Positions 1-10,243 are shown, counted from the first letter of the stretch. The stretch: DNA of 64,000 nt from Rheinheimera baltica DSM 14885 (GCF_000425345.1 NZ_AUDG01000007.1:62001-126000); one strand, 5' to 3'. Numbers and translations are program-made. The notes: a model not told the origin generated them from the sequence alone.

Positions 1-2573
1 CCCGTTTCTGGTAATTTTTTACAGACAAAGCCGCCTTTAGAGCCTGTCGGAACAATAACCGTATTTTTAACCGTTTGAGCTTTAACTAAACCCAGTACTT
101 CTGTACGGAAGTCTTCGCGACGATCTGACCAACGCAAACCACCACGGGCAACTTTACCAAAGCGTAGATGCACGCCTTCAACTCGTGGTGAGTAAACGAA
201 AATTTCGAACATAGGTATAGGTAGCGGCATATCCGGGATTAAGTCTGACTTAATCTTGAAAGAGATATACGGCTTATCCGCACCGGTGGCTGACTTCTGG
301 AAATAGTTAGTCCGTAACGTCGCATTAATCATGTCGACAAAACGACGAACAATACGGTCATCATCCAGGTTAGCAACATTTTCTAATGAAGAACTAATTT
401 GCTCTTCCAGTTTCTCAATACTTTTTGCTGTCGCTTTAGATTTAGGGTCAAATTTGCTGTTAAACAATTGCACCAATAAATTGGCTAAATCGGCGTAGCG
501 TGAAAAAGTATTTTCAACATAAGTTTGGCTAAAAGTTCCGCCTATCTGACGTTTGTATTTTGCAAACGCGCGTAACAGAGACGCTTCACGCCCAGTTAAA
601 CCCGCGCTTAATATCAGTCGGTTAAACCCATCGTCTTCGAGTTGACCATTCCATACTTTTGCAAACGAGTCCTGAAACGATTGTTGCGCCGCTTCAAAAT
701 CTGCCGGCACAGCAAAGTTAAGCTCCATGGCAAAATTTAGTACCCAGCTTATTGAGCCGTCAGCACACTTAATAGCATAAGGGGTTTCACCGATTACCCG
801 TAGTCCAAAGTTTTCCAACATTGGCAGCACGTCTGATAAATGAATAGGATGATCTTTATGGAATAAGTTCAACCGCACGGCTTTGCTGTCAGGTTTTTCT
901 TCTTGAGGCCGGTAAAAAAGCATTTCGAGCTTGTGATCGTCGTTCAGCGATTCCAGCTTGCCAATATCAACCAGGGCGTCATTTGGCAGCATCTCTTCTT
1001 TATAGCTGCGTGGAAATGCATTTACGTACTTGCTAATTAACTCTCGGCCACGGGCTTCACCATAAACTCCAAGTAACGCACTTTCTAATTTATCTTCCCA
1101 GGTACGGGCCGCTTCTACCAAATTACGTTCAATATCTTTCACTTTATACTCAACATGGCTATCGCTGATCCGTACTAAATAATGGGTACGAGCCAACACA
1201 GATTCAGAAAAATAAGTAGTAAATTCTACCGGCTCATTACTACCCAATGCACGTTGTAAGATGGCCTGAGTGTCTTTGCGAAGCTGAGTGTTATAGCGCT
1301 CACGCGGAACATAAACCATGGCAGTAACAAAGCGACCGAAGCTGTCTTTACGCATAAACAGTCGGGTCATATCTCGTTCCTGCATTTGCAGTACACCCAT
1401 TGCTACATGCAGTAACTCATCCGCAGTTGACTGAATTAATTCATCACGTGGATACGTTTCCAGAATATTCAATAACGCTTTATAAGCATGGGTGCCCGTT
1501 GCAAACTCAGACATGTGCATAACACTGGCGAGCTTACTTTTCAGTAAGGGAATATCACCGGCACTGTTGTTATATAGCGATGAGGAGTAAAGACCGATAA
1601 AGCGATCTTCGCCTATCACCTTGCCATCTTTACCGAATTTCTTAACGCCGACATAGTCGATGTATGCCGGCCGGTGAACTCGTGATTTGTTGTTCGTTTT
1701 AGTCAAGATTAATAAAGCATTGTTTATCGCCTGAATACGGCCTGACTCTGGCAGTTCAGATAACAATAAATCACGAGCAGCAGAACGTCGCATTAAACCC
1801 AGTGAGCTGCTATCGATGCCACTGATTTTATAATCACCTTCAACCGGGCTTATCGTATACTCGCGATAGCCCAATAGCGTAAAGTTATCTTTCGCCAACC
1901 AGTTTAAAAATTCTTTGGCTTGCTCTACTTCCTCAGCCGCCGCCTTGCCAGCCTGCTTAGCTAAGTCTTTAACAACTTGCTGCAGTTTGTCTCGTGCTGG
2001 CTGCCAGTCTTGCACGGCAAGTGACACATCTTCCATTACTGAGTGCAACTCATCCGTCAACGCCTGTATTGCGGCTTCGCTACTTAAACGGTCAATCTCA
2101 ATGTGAAATACAGTTTGCTGGATGCTGGCTTTAGCTTTACTACCCAGTTTAAAGAAGTCGATAATTTGATGCTTTTTATCACGCTCTGTCTGCAGTGGGT
2201 AATGCAGTAATAAGTGTGCCGTAATACTTTGACGGCTTAATGCCATACGCACTGAGTCAACCAAAAATGGCATATCCTGTACAACTATTTCAACAATAGT
2301 ATGTTTGGATTCCCAGCCATATTTTGCAATTTCAGGATTAAATACGCGTATTTTAGCGCCAGGCTCACCGTGACTATTAAACGTTTGCCACAAGCTAAGG
2401 GCTGCGCCATACAGATCACTGTCATTGCGTCCGACTAAGTCTTCATTAGACATATTGCCGTAAAGGGTATTAGCAAATTTCTCGATCAGCGGAACCTGAT
2501 CTTTTACTTTTTGTTTTATAAGTTTATTAACATTTTGTAGTAGTACAGAAGGTTGACCGTCTATCAGTGCCAT
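1..2573 (-). CDS. gdhB: NAD-specific glutamate dehydrogenase, large type (partial, N-terminal 857 residues)
   Basis: Oxidative deamination of glutamate to 2-oxoglutarate with NAD+, in the cytoplasm. The frame is open to the left edge, so the C-terminal part (roughly half of the ~1600 residues usual for this family) lies outside. The ATG at 2573 is preceded by an AAGGA ribosome site 8 nt away. The N-terminal half holds the long ACT-like regulatory region; near the window edge the catalytic domain begins with a conserved block containing GVHLRFGKVARGGLRWSDRR, followed by KNTVIVPTGSKGGFV with the glycine-rich lysine segment of the active site. The length and this motif exclude the ~450-residue hexameric GDH. 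It is transcribed alone as far as can be seen; the neighbour on the right ends in its own terminator. Confidence 0.93.
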   Translation of the reverse strand, partial: MALIDGQPSVLLQNVNKLIKQKVKDQVPLIEKFANTLYGNMSNEDLVGRNDSDLYGAALSLWQTFNSHGEPGAKIRVFNPEIAKYGWESKHTIVEIVVQDMPFLVDSVRMALSRQSITAHLLLHYPLQTERDKKHQIIDFFKLGSKAKASIQQTVFHIEIDRLSSEAAIQALTDELHSVMEDVSLAVQDWQPARDKLQQVVKDLAKQAGKAAAEEVEQAKEFLNWLAKDNFTLLGYREYTISPVEGDYKISGIDSSSLGLMRRSAARDLLLSELPESGRIQAINNALLILTKTNNKSRVHRPAYIDYVGVKKFGKDGKVIGEDRFIGLYSSSLYNNSAGDIPLLKSKLASVMHMSEFATGTHAYKALLNILETYPRDELIQSTADELLHVAMGVLQMQERDMTRLFMRKDSFGRFVTAMVYVPRERYNTQLRKDTQAILQRALGSNEPVEFTTYFSESVLARTHYLVRISDSHVEYKVKDIERNLVEAARTWEDKLESALLGVYGEARGRELISKYVNAFPRSYKEEMLPNDALVDIGKLESLNDDHKLEMLFYRPQEEKPDSKAVRLNLFHKDHPIHLSDVLPMLENFGLRVIGETPYAIKCADGSISWVLNFAMELNFAVPADFEAAQQSFQDSFAKVWNGQLEDDGFNRLILSAGLTGREASLLRAFAKYKRQIGGTFSQTYVENTFSRYADLANLLVQLFNSKFDPKSKATAKSIEKLEEQISSSLENVANLDDDRIVRRFVDMINATLRTNYFQKSATGADKPYISFKIKSDLIPDMPLPIPMFEIFVYSPRVEGVHLRFGKVARGGLRWSDRREDFRTEVLGLVKAQTVKNTVIVPTGSKGGFVCKKLPET

Positions 2574-2753
2574 TATTGTATCCTTTTTGCAGTCACTGCT
2601 TATTACAGCAGGCGCTACCGAACAAAACCAGAGCGTGTCAGGTGCGCAGTGTAGTGTCTATTGTAGCGCTTTTCGAGCACTATTTTTGGCTTTTGTGCTG
2701 GTTAAACCAGTGATTTCTAAAGGCTATGACAACTTATTCATCTGCCGTAAATA

Positions 2754-2777
2754 GAAAATGGCCTTTCGGCCATTTTC
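2754..2777 (-). terminator. Rho-independent terminator after the RND pump gene
   Basis: Perfect 10-bp stem (GAAAATGGCC / GGCCATTTTC) with a 4-nt TTTC loop, followed on the minus strand by a T-rich stretch. It closes the DUF1302-DUF1329-YCF48-RND unit and separates it from gdhB. The rest of 2574-2801 holds no recognisable gene and should include the gdhB promoter. Confidence 0.8.
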
Positions 2778-2801
2778 GTGTTTATTCATGCAAAAAATAA
2801 A

Positions 2802-5117
2802 TTAATCTTTACGCCATAAAAAAGCAGCCAACGCAGGCAACACGACAATGGCACCTAACATATTTACGATAAACATAAATGTCAGCAGAATGCCCATATC
2901 AACCTGAAACTTCAGTGCTGAAAACACCCAGGTACTTACTCCAATGGCTAACGTAATACCCGTAAACAACACAGCACTGCCACGTTCTTTCAGCGCTTCA
3001 TAATAAGCCTGACGAGCGCCGGTACCGTCACGCAGCATCTGAGACATATTCGATAATATATAGATACCGTAATCAACACCAATACCCACGCCAAGCGCAA
3101 TAACGGGCAAGGTTGATACAGTAAGGCCTATCTGCAACCAGGTCATTAAGGCTGTTGCTAATACCGACACTACATACAGCGGCAAAATAACGGAAATGGT
3201 AGCTCGCATTGAACGGAAGCTAAGTAGGCAAAGAATAATAACAGCACCGTATACATACCACATCATTGGCTGCTGCGCTTCTGCAACCGCTTCATTGGTA
3301 GCCGCCATTACGCCAACAGGCCCTGATGCCAGCATAAACTGTGTCTGCTCATCTCCCAATTCACTACCATATTTCTTCGCAGCAGCAACTACACGTTCTA
3401 TCGTTTGTGCTTTATGGTCTTGTAAAAACAGAATGACCGGCATGACAGAGCAATCTGCATTTAACAAGCCCGTACTGGTTTCAACACGAGAAGATGCCTG
3501 CACCAAGCTCTGCGTATTGCGAGGCAAAACACGCCATTTCACATTACCTTCGTTAAATGCTGCATTAATTGATTTCGATACCGAAGCCAACGAAACAGTT
3601 GATTGTACCCCTTCGACGTTTTCCATTAACCATTGAAAGCGATCAACCTTTGCCATGATACTGTGTTCAGTACAGGCGCTAGGAATGGTTTCCACCATCA
3701 CATTTAAGTAATCAACAGAGATGGCGTAGCGGTCGGTTATTAAAAAGGTATCTTGGTTATAACGCGAATTTTCATGCAGTGCAGGTGCACCGGCATGCAA
3801 GTCACCAATTTTTAACTGTTGGCTTTGCATATAACCAAAGGCGAACAATGCAGCTGTAATTATCAATATGACTGCAGCATATTTACGTGTGGCAAATGCG
3901 GATAAGCCATACCAGACCTTGTCTATTTTAGGTGAAGGTGCGCTGGCACGTTCTTTATAACTTTTACTAAAACGCACAAAAGACATCAGTACAGGTAACA
4001 GAATAAGGTTGGTCAAAATGATAACGGCCACTCCTAAACTTGCGGTAATCGCCAATTCACGAATAACCCCAATTTCAATAATAAGTAGTGTTAAAAAACC
4101 AACGGTATCAGACAGTAAAGCAACGCCACCCGGTACCAGCAGTTTACGGAAACTAGCCTGGGCAGCCGTTTTAGCATCCATGCCCGCAGCAACACGCTTT
4201 CCGGTTGAGTTAATCATCTGCACGCCATGGCTTACACCGATAGCAAATACCAAAAACGGTACCAAAATTGACATTGGATCAATACCAAAGCCCATTACAG
4301 ACAACAAACCCATTTGCCAGATCACCGCAATGAGCGAGCATGCAATAGGCAGTACCGTTAACATTAACGAGCGGCAAAAGAAAAATACCATTATTGACGT
4401 CACTGCAATGGCGATGGCAAAAAATACCAGCACGCCTTTGGCACCCTCAGCAACATCGCCTACCATCTTGGCAAAGCCAATAATGTGCACACTGATGGTG
4501 TCGGATTGATATTTGCCACGAACGTTCTGCTCTAGCGTGTTGGCAAAGCCAATCGTGTCGATTTGTTTACCTGTTTCAGGGTCAACATCAAGTAGTTGAG
4601 CTGAAATCATTGCACAGCTGTAGTCATCAGCTACCATTCGGCCAACAATACCAGCCTTTTCGGTATTTTCTTTCACCTTGGCCAGACCTGCTGCATTAGC
4701 AACAAAGTCGGCAGGTATTACAGGGCCTCCAGCAAAACCATCTTCAACCACTTCAACAAAACGCGTACTAGGACTAAACAGTGATTTAACCAGCACACGG
4801 TTAACACCTGAGGTATACAACAACTCGTCATGTGCTTTACGGAAGGTATCAAAAAATCCTTCGTTAAAAATATCACCGTTTTGGTCACACAAAGACACCA
4901 GAATGTTATTTGCCCCACCGAAATCCTGTGCATGGCGCAGATAGGTTTGCATATATTGATGTTGCAGGGGAATATTTTTAGTGAACGCGGCATCAAGTTT
5001 AATGGTGGTGGCTTTCATTAACAGAAAAATCGTTGCCGCCACAAACGCAATAATGACCAAAGTACGATGCCGGAACAAAGCGTACTCAAATTTATTAACC
5101 AGTCTATTAACACTCAT
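2802..5117 (-). CDS. RND-superfamily (MMPL type) inner-membrane exporter
   Basis: A 771-residue integral membrane protein with the two-fold RND architecture: a first membrane helix at about 20-40, a periplasmic loop, a bundle of helices around 230-390, a helix near 420, a second periplasmic loop and a final bundle from about 630 to 765. It resembles the MMPL/HpnN-like class that moves lipids and hydrophobic molecules, rather than the longer ~1040-residue AcrB class. There is no membrane-fusion protein or TolC partner beside it. It is the last gene of a unit with YCF48, DUF1329 and DUF1302 proteins; its start lies one base after the stop of the YCF48 gene. The substrate cannot be read from the sequence; lipid or hydrophobe transport is inferred from the family. 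Confidence 0.85.
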   Translation of the reverse strand: MSVNRLVNKFEYALFRHRTLVIIAFVAATIFLLMKATTIKLDAAFTKNIPLQHQYMQTYLRHAQDFGGANNILVSLCDQNGDIFNEGFFDTFRKAHDELLYTSGVNRVLVKSLFSPSTRFVEVVEDGFAGGPVIPADFVANAAGLAKVKENTEKAGIVGRMVADDYSCAMISAQLLDVDPETGKQIDTIGFANTLEQNVRGKYQSDTISVHIIGFAKMVGDVAEGAKGVLVFFAIAIAVTSIMVFFFCRSLMLTVLPIACSLIAVIWQMGLLSVMGFGIDPMSILVPFLVFAIGVSHGVQMINSTGKRVAAGMDAKTAAQASFRKLLVPGGVALLSDTVGFLTLLIIEIGVIRELAITASLGVAVIILTNLILLPVLMSFVRFSKSYKERASAPSPKIDKVWYGLSAFATRKYAAVILIITAALFAFGYMQSQQLKIGDLHAGAPALHENSRYNQDTFLITDRYAISVDYLNVMVETIPSACTEHSIMAKVDRFQWLMENVEGVQSTVSLASVSKSINAAFNEGNVKWRVLPRNTQSLVQASSRVETSTGLLNADCSVMPVILFLQDHKAQTIERVVAAAKKYGSELGDEQTQFMLASGPVGVMAATNEAVAEAQQPMMWYVYGAVIILCLLSFRSMRATISVILPLYVVSVLATALMTWLQIGLTVSTLPVIALGVGIGVDYGIYILSNMSQMLRDGTGARQAYYEALKERGSAVLFTGITLAIGVSTWVFSALKFQVDMGILLTFMFIVNMLGAIVVLPALAAFLWRKD

Positions 5118-5118
5118 T

Positions 5119-6153
5119 TTAATTTAATTCACTCAGATTAATCGTTTTAATACCCACTTTGGTAACCAGTATCAGCTGACCTTGCCAAATCAGGCCGTTT
5201 ACTATGGCTTTACCATCTGGCTGGGAATAATCAGTATAGGTTTTGCCTGTTTTGTCGCTAACCAATAACACGCCTGCATTTCCTACCAAATATTGCCGAC
5301 CCGAAGCATCTGAAAATGCGCTATTAAATGTTGCCGACTCCGTTAATGCAACTTGTTGCCAATTCATGCCTTGGTCATCACTGATAAACGCGTGGCCGCG
5401 CAATCCCACAGTTAATAAACTCATTTGTGTGGTGCGGGTAATATCAAACAACGAACCGTTATAAAATTCATCTAATCGCAGCCAACTTAAGCCGTTATCA
5501 ATACTTTTAGCAACAAAGCCGGCCTCACCAGCCATGTATAACACGTTGCCGTCAGCATACAGGCGATTAAAATGAGGTAAAATTGCGCCAAGCTCAGTTT
5601 CATACATTTGTTCATCTGACTCTTGCAGCTGCTGCAAATAATCTTGATCGTCTTCAGACAATACTTCTGGATGAAACTCTTTTTGCCAGTTTTTGCCACT
5701 ATCAGTCGTTCGATAAAACAAGCCATATGCGCCAACAGCAATACCATGCTGACTATCAAAAAAATAAACATCAAACAGGGGTTTATCGACCTGCGGTGCG
5801 AAGTGTTGTAGCTGCCAACTGACACCGCCATCCTGAGTAGCTAAAATACTGGCATCATGTCCTACCGCCCACCCCTGCTGCTTGTTAACAAAATAGACGC
5901 TGTTTAAATTAGCCTGGACAGGCACCGTAGCCTGCACCCAATTTTTTGCATCCTGACTACGCAAAATGTGACCACGCTCGCCAACTGCTACTAAAATTTG
6001 ATCGCCAATCGCCGTAATATCCGTTAGCAACGCTTTTTCAGCCAAAATAGCGATATCTGATGTTTGCGGCTGGTTATCAACAGTCTCAGCGGCGACTGTT
6101 GTAGCAAAAAACATAGCGTGTATGGCTGTCAGACAAATAATTGTTCTACGCAT
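5119..6153 (-). CDS. YCF48/BNR-repeat beta-propeller protein, exported
   Basis: Starting at the ATG at 6153 gives an N-terminal signal peptide (MRRTIICLTAIHAMF... cleaved near VAAE). The frame is open 57 nt further up, but that extension would bury the signal peptide, so the inner start is preferred. The mature protein carries at least five propeller blades with the pattern G-x-G-[hydrophobic]-T-D-x-G-x-x-W, e.g. AVGHDASILATQDGGVSW. This fold is shared with photosystem II assembly factor Ycf48/HCF136 and BNR sialidases, but no catalytic function is implied here. It is placed between a periplasmic DUF1329 protein and an RND pump, so a role as periplasmic adaptor or scaffold of that pump is likely, though inferred only from order. 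Confidence 0.8.
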   Translation of the reverse strand: MRRTIICLTAIHAMFFATTVAAETVDNQPQTSDIAILAEKALLTDITAIGDQILVAVGERGHILRSQDAKNWVQATVPVQANLNSVYFVNKQQGWAVGHDASILATQDGGVSWQLQHFAPQVDKPLFDVYFFDSQHGIAVGAYGLFYRTTDSGKNWQKEFHPEVLSEDDQDYLQQLQESDEQMYETELGAILPHFNRLYADGNVLYMAGEAGFVAKSIDNGLSWLRLDEFYNGSLFDITRTTQMSLLTVGLRGHAFISDDQGMNWQQVALTESATFNSAFSDASGRQYLVGNAGVLLVSDKTGKTYTDYSQPDGKAIVNGLIWQGQLILVTKVGIKTINLSELN

Positions 6154-6232
6154 ACTTAAATTATTTACTCGGTAAAAGGTTAAAAATAAAAACGGTTGGC
6201 ACTTGGCCAACCGTCATTATAGCTGCGATGTG

Positions 6233-7594
6233 CTACCGCGTCCCTTCACGACGCAGTGCTGCAGGAGTGAAGTCCGCATCGGTAAGATCAACGCCAAAAT
6301 TATACATTTTATCTTCGTTGTCTAAACCAATAGCAATATAGCGACGTGAATTTAAGTCGTGGTACACCTCAAGCGTACTCCAATGCGTAGGCACTTCAAA
6401 GTAATTCAAACCATGTGCAACTGCAACACGATATAACTCATCGCGGTTGTCATATAAGTCTGCTATGTGAATTTGCCAGCTATCTTCATCAATATAAAAC
6501 ACGCGTTTGCCATAAACATGACGGGTATCATCTTTAAGTTTCGCTTCAACAACCCAAACTCGATGTTTTTCCCAACGTACATATTCAGGATTTACATGTC
6601 CTGCCATTAATAAATCATCGTACTTAACATCACTGCTATGTAACTTATAACTGTTATACGGGATATACAGTTCTTGTTTACCAACCAGTGTCCAATTATA
6701 ACGGTCTGGTGAGCCGTTAAACATATCAAAGTCATCTGTAGTACGCAGACCGTCAGACGCCGTACCTGGCGCATCATAGGCTACGTTTGGTGCCCGACGA
6801 ACCCGACGCTGCCCCGTATTGTATGTCCACGCCTGGCGCGGTGTTTTAATCTGGTCCATTGTTTCATGCACTAACAATGCCGTACCAGCTAAACGTGCAG
6901 GTGCTGTAACAGCCTGCTTAAACCTAAACAGAATGTTTTCTTCGGTTAAGGCTTCAGGTGTGGCTTTAGGATCAGAATATTTGAACATAATTTGTTCATC
7001 AAAACCGATAATCGTAAATGCACCTGTCGCTGTTGGCGCTGCCTGCCCACCATTTCGGCTGGCTGCAACACCGCGAAAACGTAATAGATGGTTCCAAATC
7101 GCTTCTAAACCATTTTGCGGGATAGGAAACGGTATACCAATAGCGGCATTAACTATGCCGTTACCACCTTCAACTAACTCAGCTTTAGTGGCAATAGTTT
7201 TGGTCGCATCATAAACATACTGCGGGTAAGAAGCAGTACGCCGTGACTGATAAATATTCATCTTGTAGGTATCAGGATAAATTTCAAACAGTTTTATCTG
7301 TCCCGGACTTAGGAAGGTTTTATACTCAGCAAAGTTGGATTTATCAATTGCCATCAAAACCTTATCGTCTGAAAAAGGATCTGGATGGTGCATGCCAACA
7401 GTGTAGCCTGCTGGTGCTGACGTAATACCGCCAGACCAGGCTGGAATTGAACCATCAGCATTAGCGGCTTTTTCAGCACCGAGAGGCGTTAAATCATTGC
7501 CTAGTCTTGCAGCCTGTTCAGGCGTAATTTTTGCTGTTACAGAACAGCTTAAAACTAACGCAACAGCGGAAGAAATTAGGGTGAGTTTTTTCAT
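6233..7594 (-). CDS. DUF1329 family periplasmic protein (LolA/LolB-like fold family)
   Basis: Begins at the ATG at 7594 (a longer frame to 7648 exists), giving MKKLTLISSAVALVLS as a signal peptide with likely cleavage after VTA; the Cys at about position 17 is not in a good lipobox, so a lipoprotein is less likely. The body of about 430 residues shows the family's blocks, including ITPEQAARLGNDLTPLGAEK near the mature start and RVFYIDEDSWQIHIADLYD near the end. DUF1329 proteins are related in fold to outer-membrane lipoprotein sorting factors, which bind acyl chains. It follows the DUF1302 gene by 16 nt, a pairing very common in proteobacteria. Function unknown; carrier of a hydrophobic molecule across the periplasm is the working inference. 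Confidence 0.85.
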   Translation of the reverse strand: MKKLTLISSAVALVLSCSVTAKITPEQAARLGNDLTPLGAEKAANADGSIPAWSGGITSAPAGYTVGMHHPDPFSDDKVLMAIDKSNFAEYKTFLSPGQIKLFEIYPDTYKMNIYQSRRTASYPQYVYDATKTIATKAELVEGGNGIVNAAIGIPFPIPQNGLEAIWNHLLRFRGVAASRNGGQAAPTATGAFTIIGFDEQIMFKYSDPKATPEALTEENILFRFKQAVTAPARLAGTALLVHETMDQIKTPRQAWTYNTGQRRVRRAPNVAYDAPGTASDGLRTTDDFDMFNGSPDRYNWTLVGKQELYIPYNSYKLHSSDVKYDDLLMAGHVNPEYVRWEKHRVWVVEAKLKDDTRHVYGKRVFYIDEDSWQIHIADLYDNRDELYRVAVAHGLNYFEVPTHWSTLEVYHDLNSRRYIAIGLDNEDKMYNFGVDLTDADFTPAALRREGTR

Positions 7595-7610
7595 AATTTG
7601 TGCTCGTCCC

Positions 7611-9701
7611 TTAAATAGAGTACTTGATATTGAAAGAGATAAAATCACGGTCTGCTACGTTATTTGTAGTGCCCTGACCACCCCAGAATACATTGTAAGA
7701 CACTTCACCTGACCATTTGCTCAGGTAATCAAAACTTACGGCATATGCTAGTGATTTACGATCTTCAACAAACATAAACAGCGGATCAGGTGTTATGCCG
7801 TTGACATCGTGTGAAAACACCATGCGCTGAGATAAGTTCACACCAGCGAACACGTTGTTATAATCCGCTTTTGCTAATAAGCGGTAACCCCAAGCAGACG
7901 CCGTTGGGAACGGGTTAGTTTCGGCACCATCTGACAAACCGGTATGCAAGCCCGGAATTGCTACGCCATTGCCATTTAACAGAGGCGCACCACTACGGTC
8001 GGTATTAGGACCATTTAACCGCAATACGTCTTGATCTGGCATATCCTGGATGCGAATACCACCCACTTCTGCCAGCATAGTTAGGTTGTCAGCACCTAAT
8101 GTAGGTCCGAATAAATGGGTGAACGTCATTTGTGCCTGTAAGGTATCAGCCAAAATAAAGCCATTGGCTTTCTGACCTGGTAACACCTTTTCACCATAAC
8201 GTGTATCACGGCCAATCTGAGAAATACCGGCTAAATCTGGGCGTAAACCTGCATTTGCCAATTGCTCTGGCATACCGGCATACAAAATCTCAACATCATC
8301 GATTTGTAATGGTTCATCTTGACGATACGCTAGTTCAGCAGCAACAGAGGTTTCACCTACCGTTGTGTTAAAACTAAAACCATAAAGTTTAATGTCTTCA
8401 GGGTATTCAATTAATGCTTTTGAAAATGCCGCTAAATCAGAGATATTTTCTTTAGTAACACCACCATTGGCTACCATTGATACCAATCTGCCAATATCAG
8501 CACCGGCTTGAGAAAAATCAGAAGCAATACCTGAAATTACGGGCACCCGGCTATGGTAATTCATGTAATACAAAGCGAATTCTGTATCATTAAGTTCTGA
8601 GGCAAAGTAGTCAAACTTAATACCGTACTGGCCACCATCTTCTGGTTCAATTTCACCTGCACTGCCATAAGGACGTAAAGTTACTTTTGTCGGATACGCC
8701 AAATAGGCTTGACCGGCTAAAGTGGCCGGAATAGCACCAGAGGCTACGCCTGCACCTAACATATTCAGGTTTAGCAACACGTGATCTAAATCGATATCTG
8801 GATTACCCGCAAAACCCAGCTGTACGTTTTGCAAATAACCACCTTCACCAGCAAAATCATTGGTAGAGAAATAAGTACCAGGTACCGGTAAATAACTATT
8901 TACCCACTGATACTGATAAAATAGTTCAGTTGACAAGTTTTCAGTCAAACCGATGTTAATTGTTGCCATCCCCACTGGAATATAAGCTTCTTTCAACTCT
9001 GCGCCAGGTGCACGAGCAACACCAACGTCTATTGGCGTAATATTAATACCATGCTGTATTAACGTACTTTCACCCCAGCTTAGTACTTGTTGGCCAACTT
9101 TAACCGTAACCGGATTCATACCGTCGTTAAAACTGAAGTTGCCGTATACATAAGCATCCAACAAACGAATATCACGACAGGTTAAATCACGTGCATCATC
9201 ATCTGCACAAGGGTCAACATAATTACCCGATACAGGGTTGGTATAAGCACGATCACCGTCCATTAGAGCGAAATCGTAGAAATACATAAAACGGGTAAAC
9301 AAACCGATATTATCTTTAGAGATAGACAATTCATGCAAACCTTTAGCAAGGCTGCTAAACATGTCGCCCCTATCGTAATTTAAATTACCTGCATCACCAT
9401 TACTAGAATACGAGCCTGGGCCTGGCGTATTCCAAATTTGTGACGGCGAATAAATGTTGTTGGTTGCAGCGTTATAACCTGTCCAATCAAAACGAGGTTG
9501 GTTAGCTTTACTGATGGTATTTAAGTTACGATCTTCCATCCGCCAGCTGCCGCCGTATGAAAAAGTAGAGTCGAAAGTAATATTAACATCACCAAAGTCC
9601 CAGGATGCTGCTTGTGCCGGAGCCATTGACAAGGCTAACAGCGCTGAGGCAACACCTGCGGCTAAGGGCTTCTTAGCAAAGGTTAATGACCTTTTATTCA
9701 T
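7611..9701 (-). CDS. DUF1302 family outer-membrane beta-barrel protein
   Basis: A 696-residue exported protein: signal peptide MNKRSLTFAKKPLAAGVASA with cleavage near AQA-ASWDF, then alternating hydrophobic/polar strands and a C-terminal segment ISFNIKYSI typical of barrel proteins. DUF1302 proteins are predicted porin-like barrels, repeatedly found next to DUF1329. The ribosome site is an unusual G-run (AGGGGGGGAG) ahead of the ATG. As first gene of the unit it is followed by DUF1329, YCF48 and RND genes, so the four products would span outer membrane, periplasm and inner membrane. Substrate unknown. Confidence 0.85.
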   Translation of the reverse strand: MNKRSLTFAKKPLAAGVASALLALSMAPAQAASWDFGDVNITFDSTFSYGGSWRMEDRNLNTISKANQPRFDWTGYNAATNNIYSPSQIWNTPGPGSYSSNGDAGNLNYDRGDMFSSLAKGLHELSISKDNIGLFTRFMYFYDFALMDGDRAYTNPVSGNYVDPCADDDARDLTCRDIRLLDAYVYGNFSFNDGMNPVTVKVGQQVLSWGESTLIQHGINITPIDVGVARAPGAELKEAYIPVGMATINIGLTENLSTELFYQYQWVNSYLPVPGTYFSTNDFAGEGGYLQNVQLGFAGNPDIDLDHVLLNLNMLGAGVASGAIPATLAGQAYLAYPTKVTLRPYGSAGEIEPEDGGQYGIKFDYFASELNDTEFALYYMNYHSRVPVISGIASDFSQAGADIGRLVSMVANGGVTKENISDLAAFSKALIEYPEDIKLYGFSFNTTVGETSVAAELAYRQDEPLQIDDVEILYAGMPEQLANAGLRPDLAGISQIGRDTRYGEKVLPGQKANGFILADTLQAQMTFTHLFGPTLGADNLTMLAEVGGIRIQDMPDQDVLRLNGPNTDRSGAPLLNGNGVAIPGLHTGLSDGAETNPFPTASAWGYRLLAKADYNNVFAGVNLSQRMVFSHDVNGITPDPLFMFVEDRKSLAYAVSFDYLSKWSGEVSYNVFWGGQGTTNNVADRDFISFNIKYSI

Positions 9702-10021
9702 CTTGTTATCTCCCCCCCTGTCCCTGCAGGATATGTAAATGTTCTTTTAGTTATAATACTAAGCCAACTGATCCGATCTCAGCCTACTTAGCTAAAATAA
9801 TTACATCATTTCAAGCTACAGGCAAGGGCCGTTGTTACGTAAATCTGTTGATTTGTATTCAGTTTTTGTTTTTTTTGATTAACTTTCACACGAGTTCACT
9901 GTTTTCAGGTTTAATCTTAAGACTTTACAGCTAAACAAGCATTTATAACTCAATGAAATTAAAGGCCAAAGCTCACCTTTATGCAAGGTGAGCTTTCAAC
10001 CAAGCGTTTAAAGTATAAACT
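9702..10021. other. 320-bp intergenic region upstream of the DUF1302 unit
   Basis: No gene is supported here. Reading left (minus strand) it should contain the promoter and a long leader for the DUF1302 unit, including a T/A-rich stretch at about 9860-9900 and a TACGTA core near 9836. Its right end contains the terminator of the pepN-DUF2835 unit (9968-9996). Confidence 0.5.
9968..9996 (-). terminator. Terminator of the pepN-DUF2835 unit
   Basis: Perfect 12-bp inverted repeat (AAAGCTCACCTT / AAGGTGAGCTTT) around a 5-nt loop, just after the stop of the DUF2835 gene on the minus strand. Confidence 0.8.
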
Positions 10022-10243
10022 CTAATTAATTTTTTCAAGACTGATAAAAGCCCCCTGCTCACTAATGGTTAAACGAAAACGCCCTCTTATTCCGTTACTG
10101 TCAACAAATGGCTGAAAATGACGAAATGCCAGCTGCACACGTGTACCGTTGTCCGTAGTAACAACAACGTAAGATATTTCACCACGATAATAACCATAGC
10201 ACTGGTCTGTAGTGAGCATGGCATTAAAAAAATAGCGTTGCAT
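10022..10243 (-). CDS. DUF2835 family small protein
   Basis: A 73-residue soluble protein with the family core YYRGEISYVVVTTDNGTRVQL and RHFQPFVDSNGIRGRF. DUF2835 proteins commonly follow pepN in gammaproteobacteria. The ATG shares its A with the last base of the pepN stop (TAATG), so translation is probably coupled to pepN. Function unknown. Confidence 0.8.
   Translation of the reverse strand: MQRYFFNAMLTTDQCYGYYRGEISYVVVTTDNGTRVQLAFRHFQPFVDSNGIRGRFRLTISEQGAFISLEKIN

Noticed and set aside
4009-4509. 166-codon open frame on the plus strand inside the RND gene
   Set aside because: Antisense to a well-supported membrane protein; composition is that of a shadow frame.
6233-7594. DUF1329 protein as lipoprotein
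   Set aside because: The cysteine in the signal region has a poor lipobox (VLSC) and an ordinary signal peptidase site follows.
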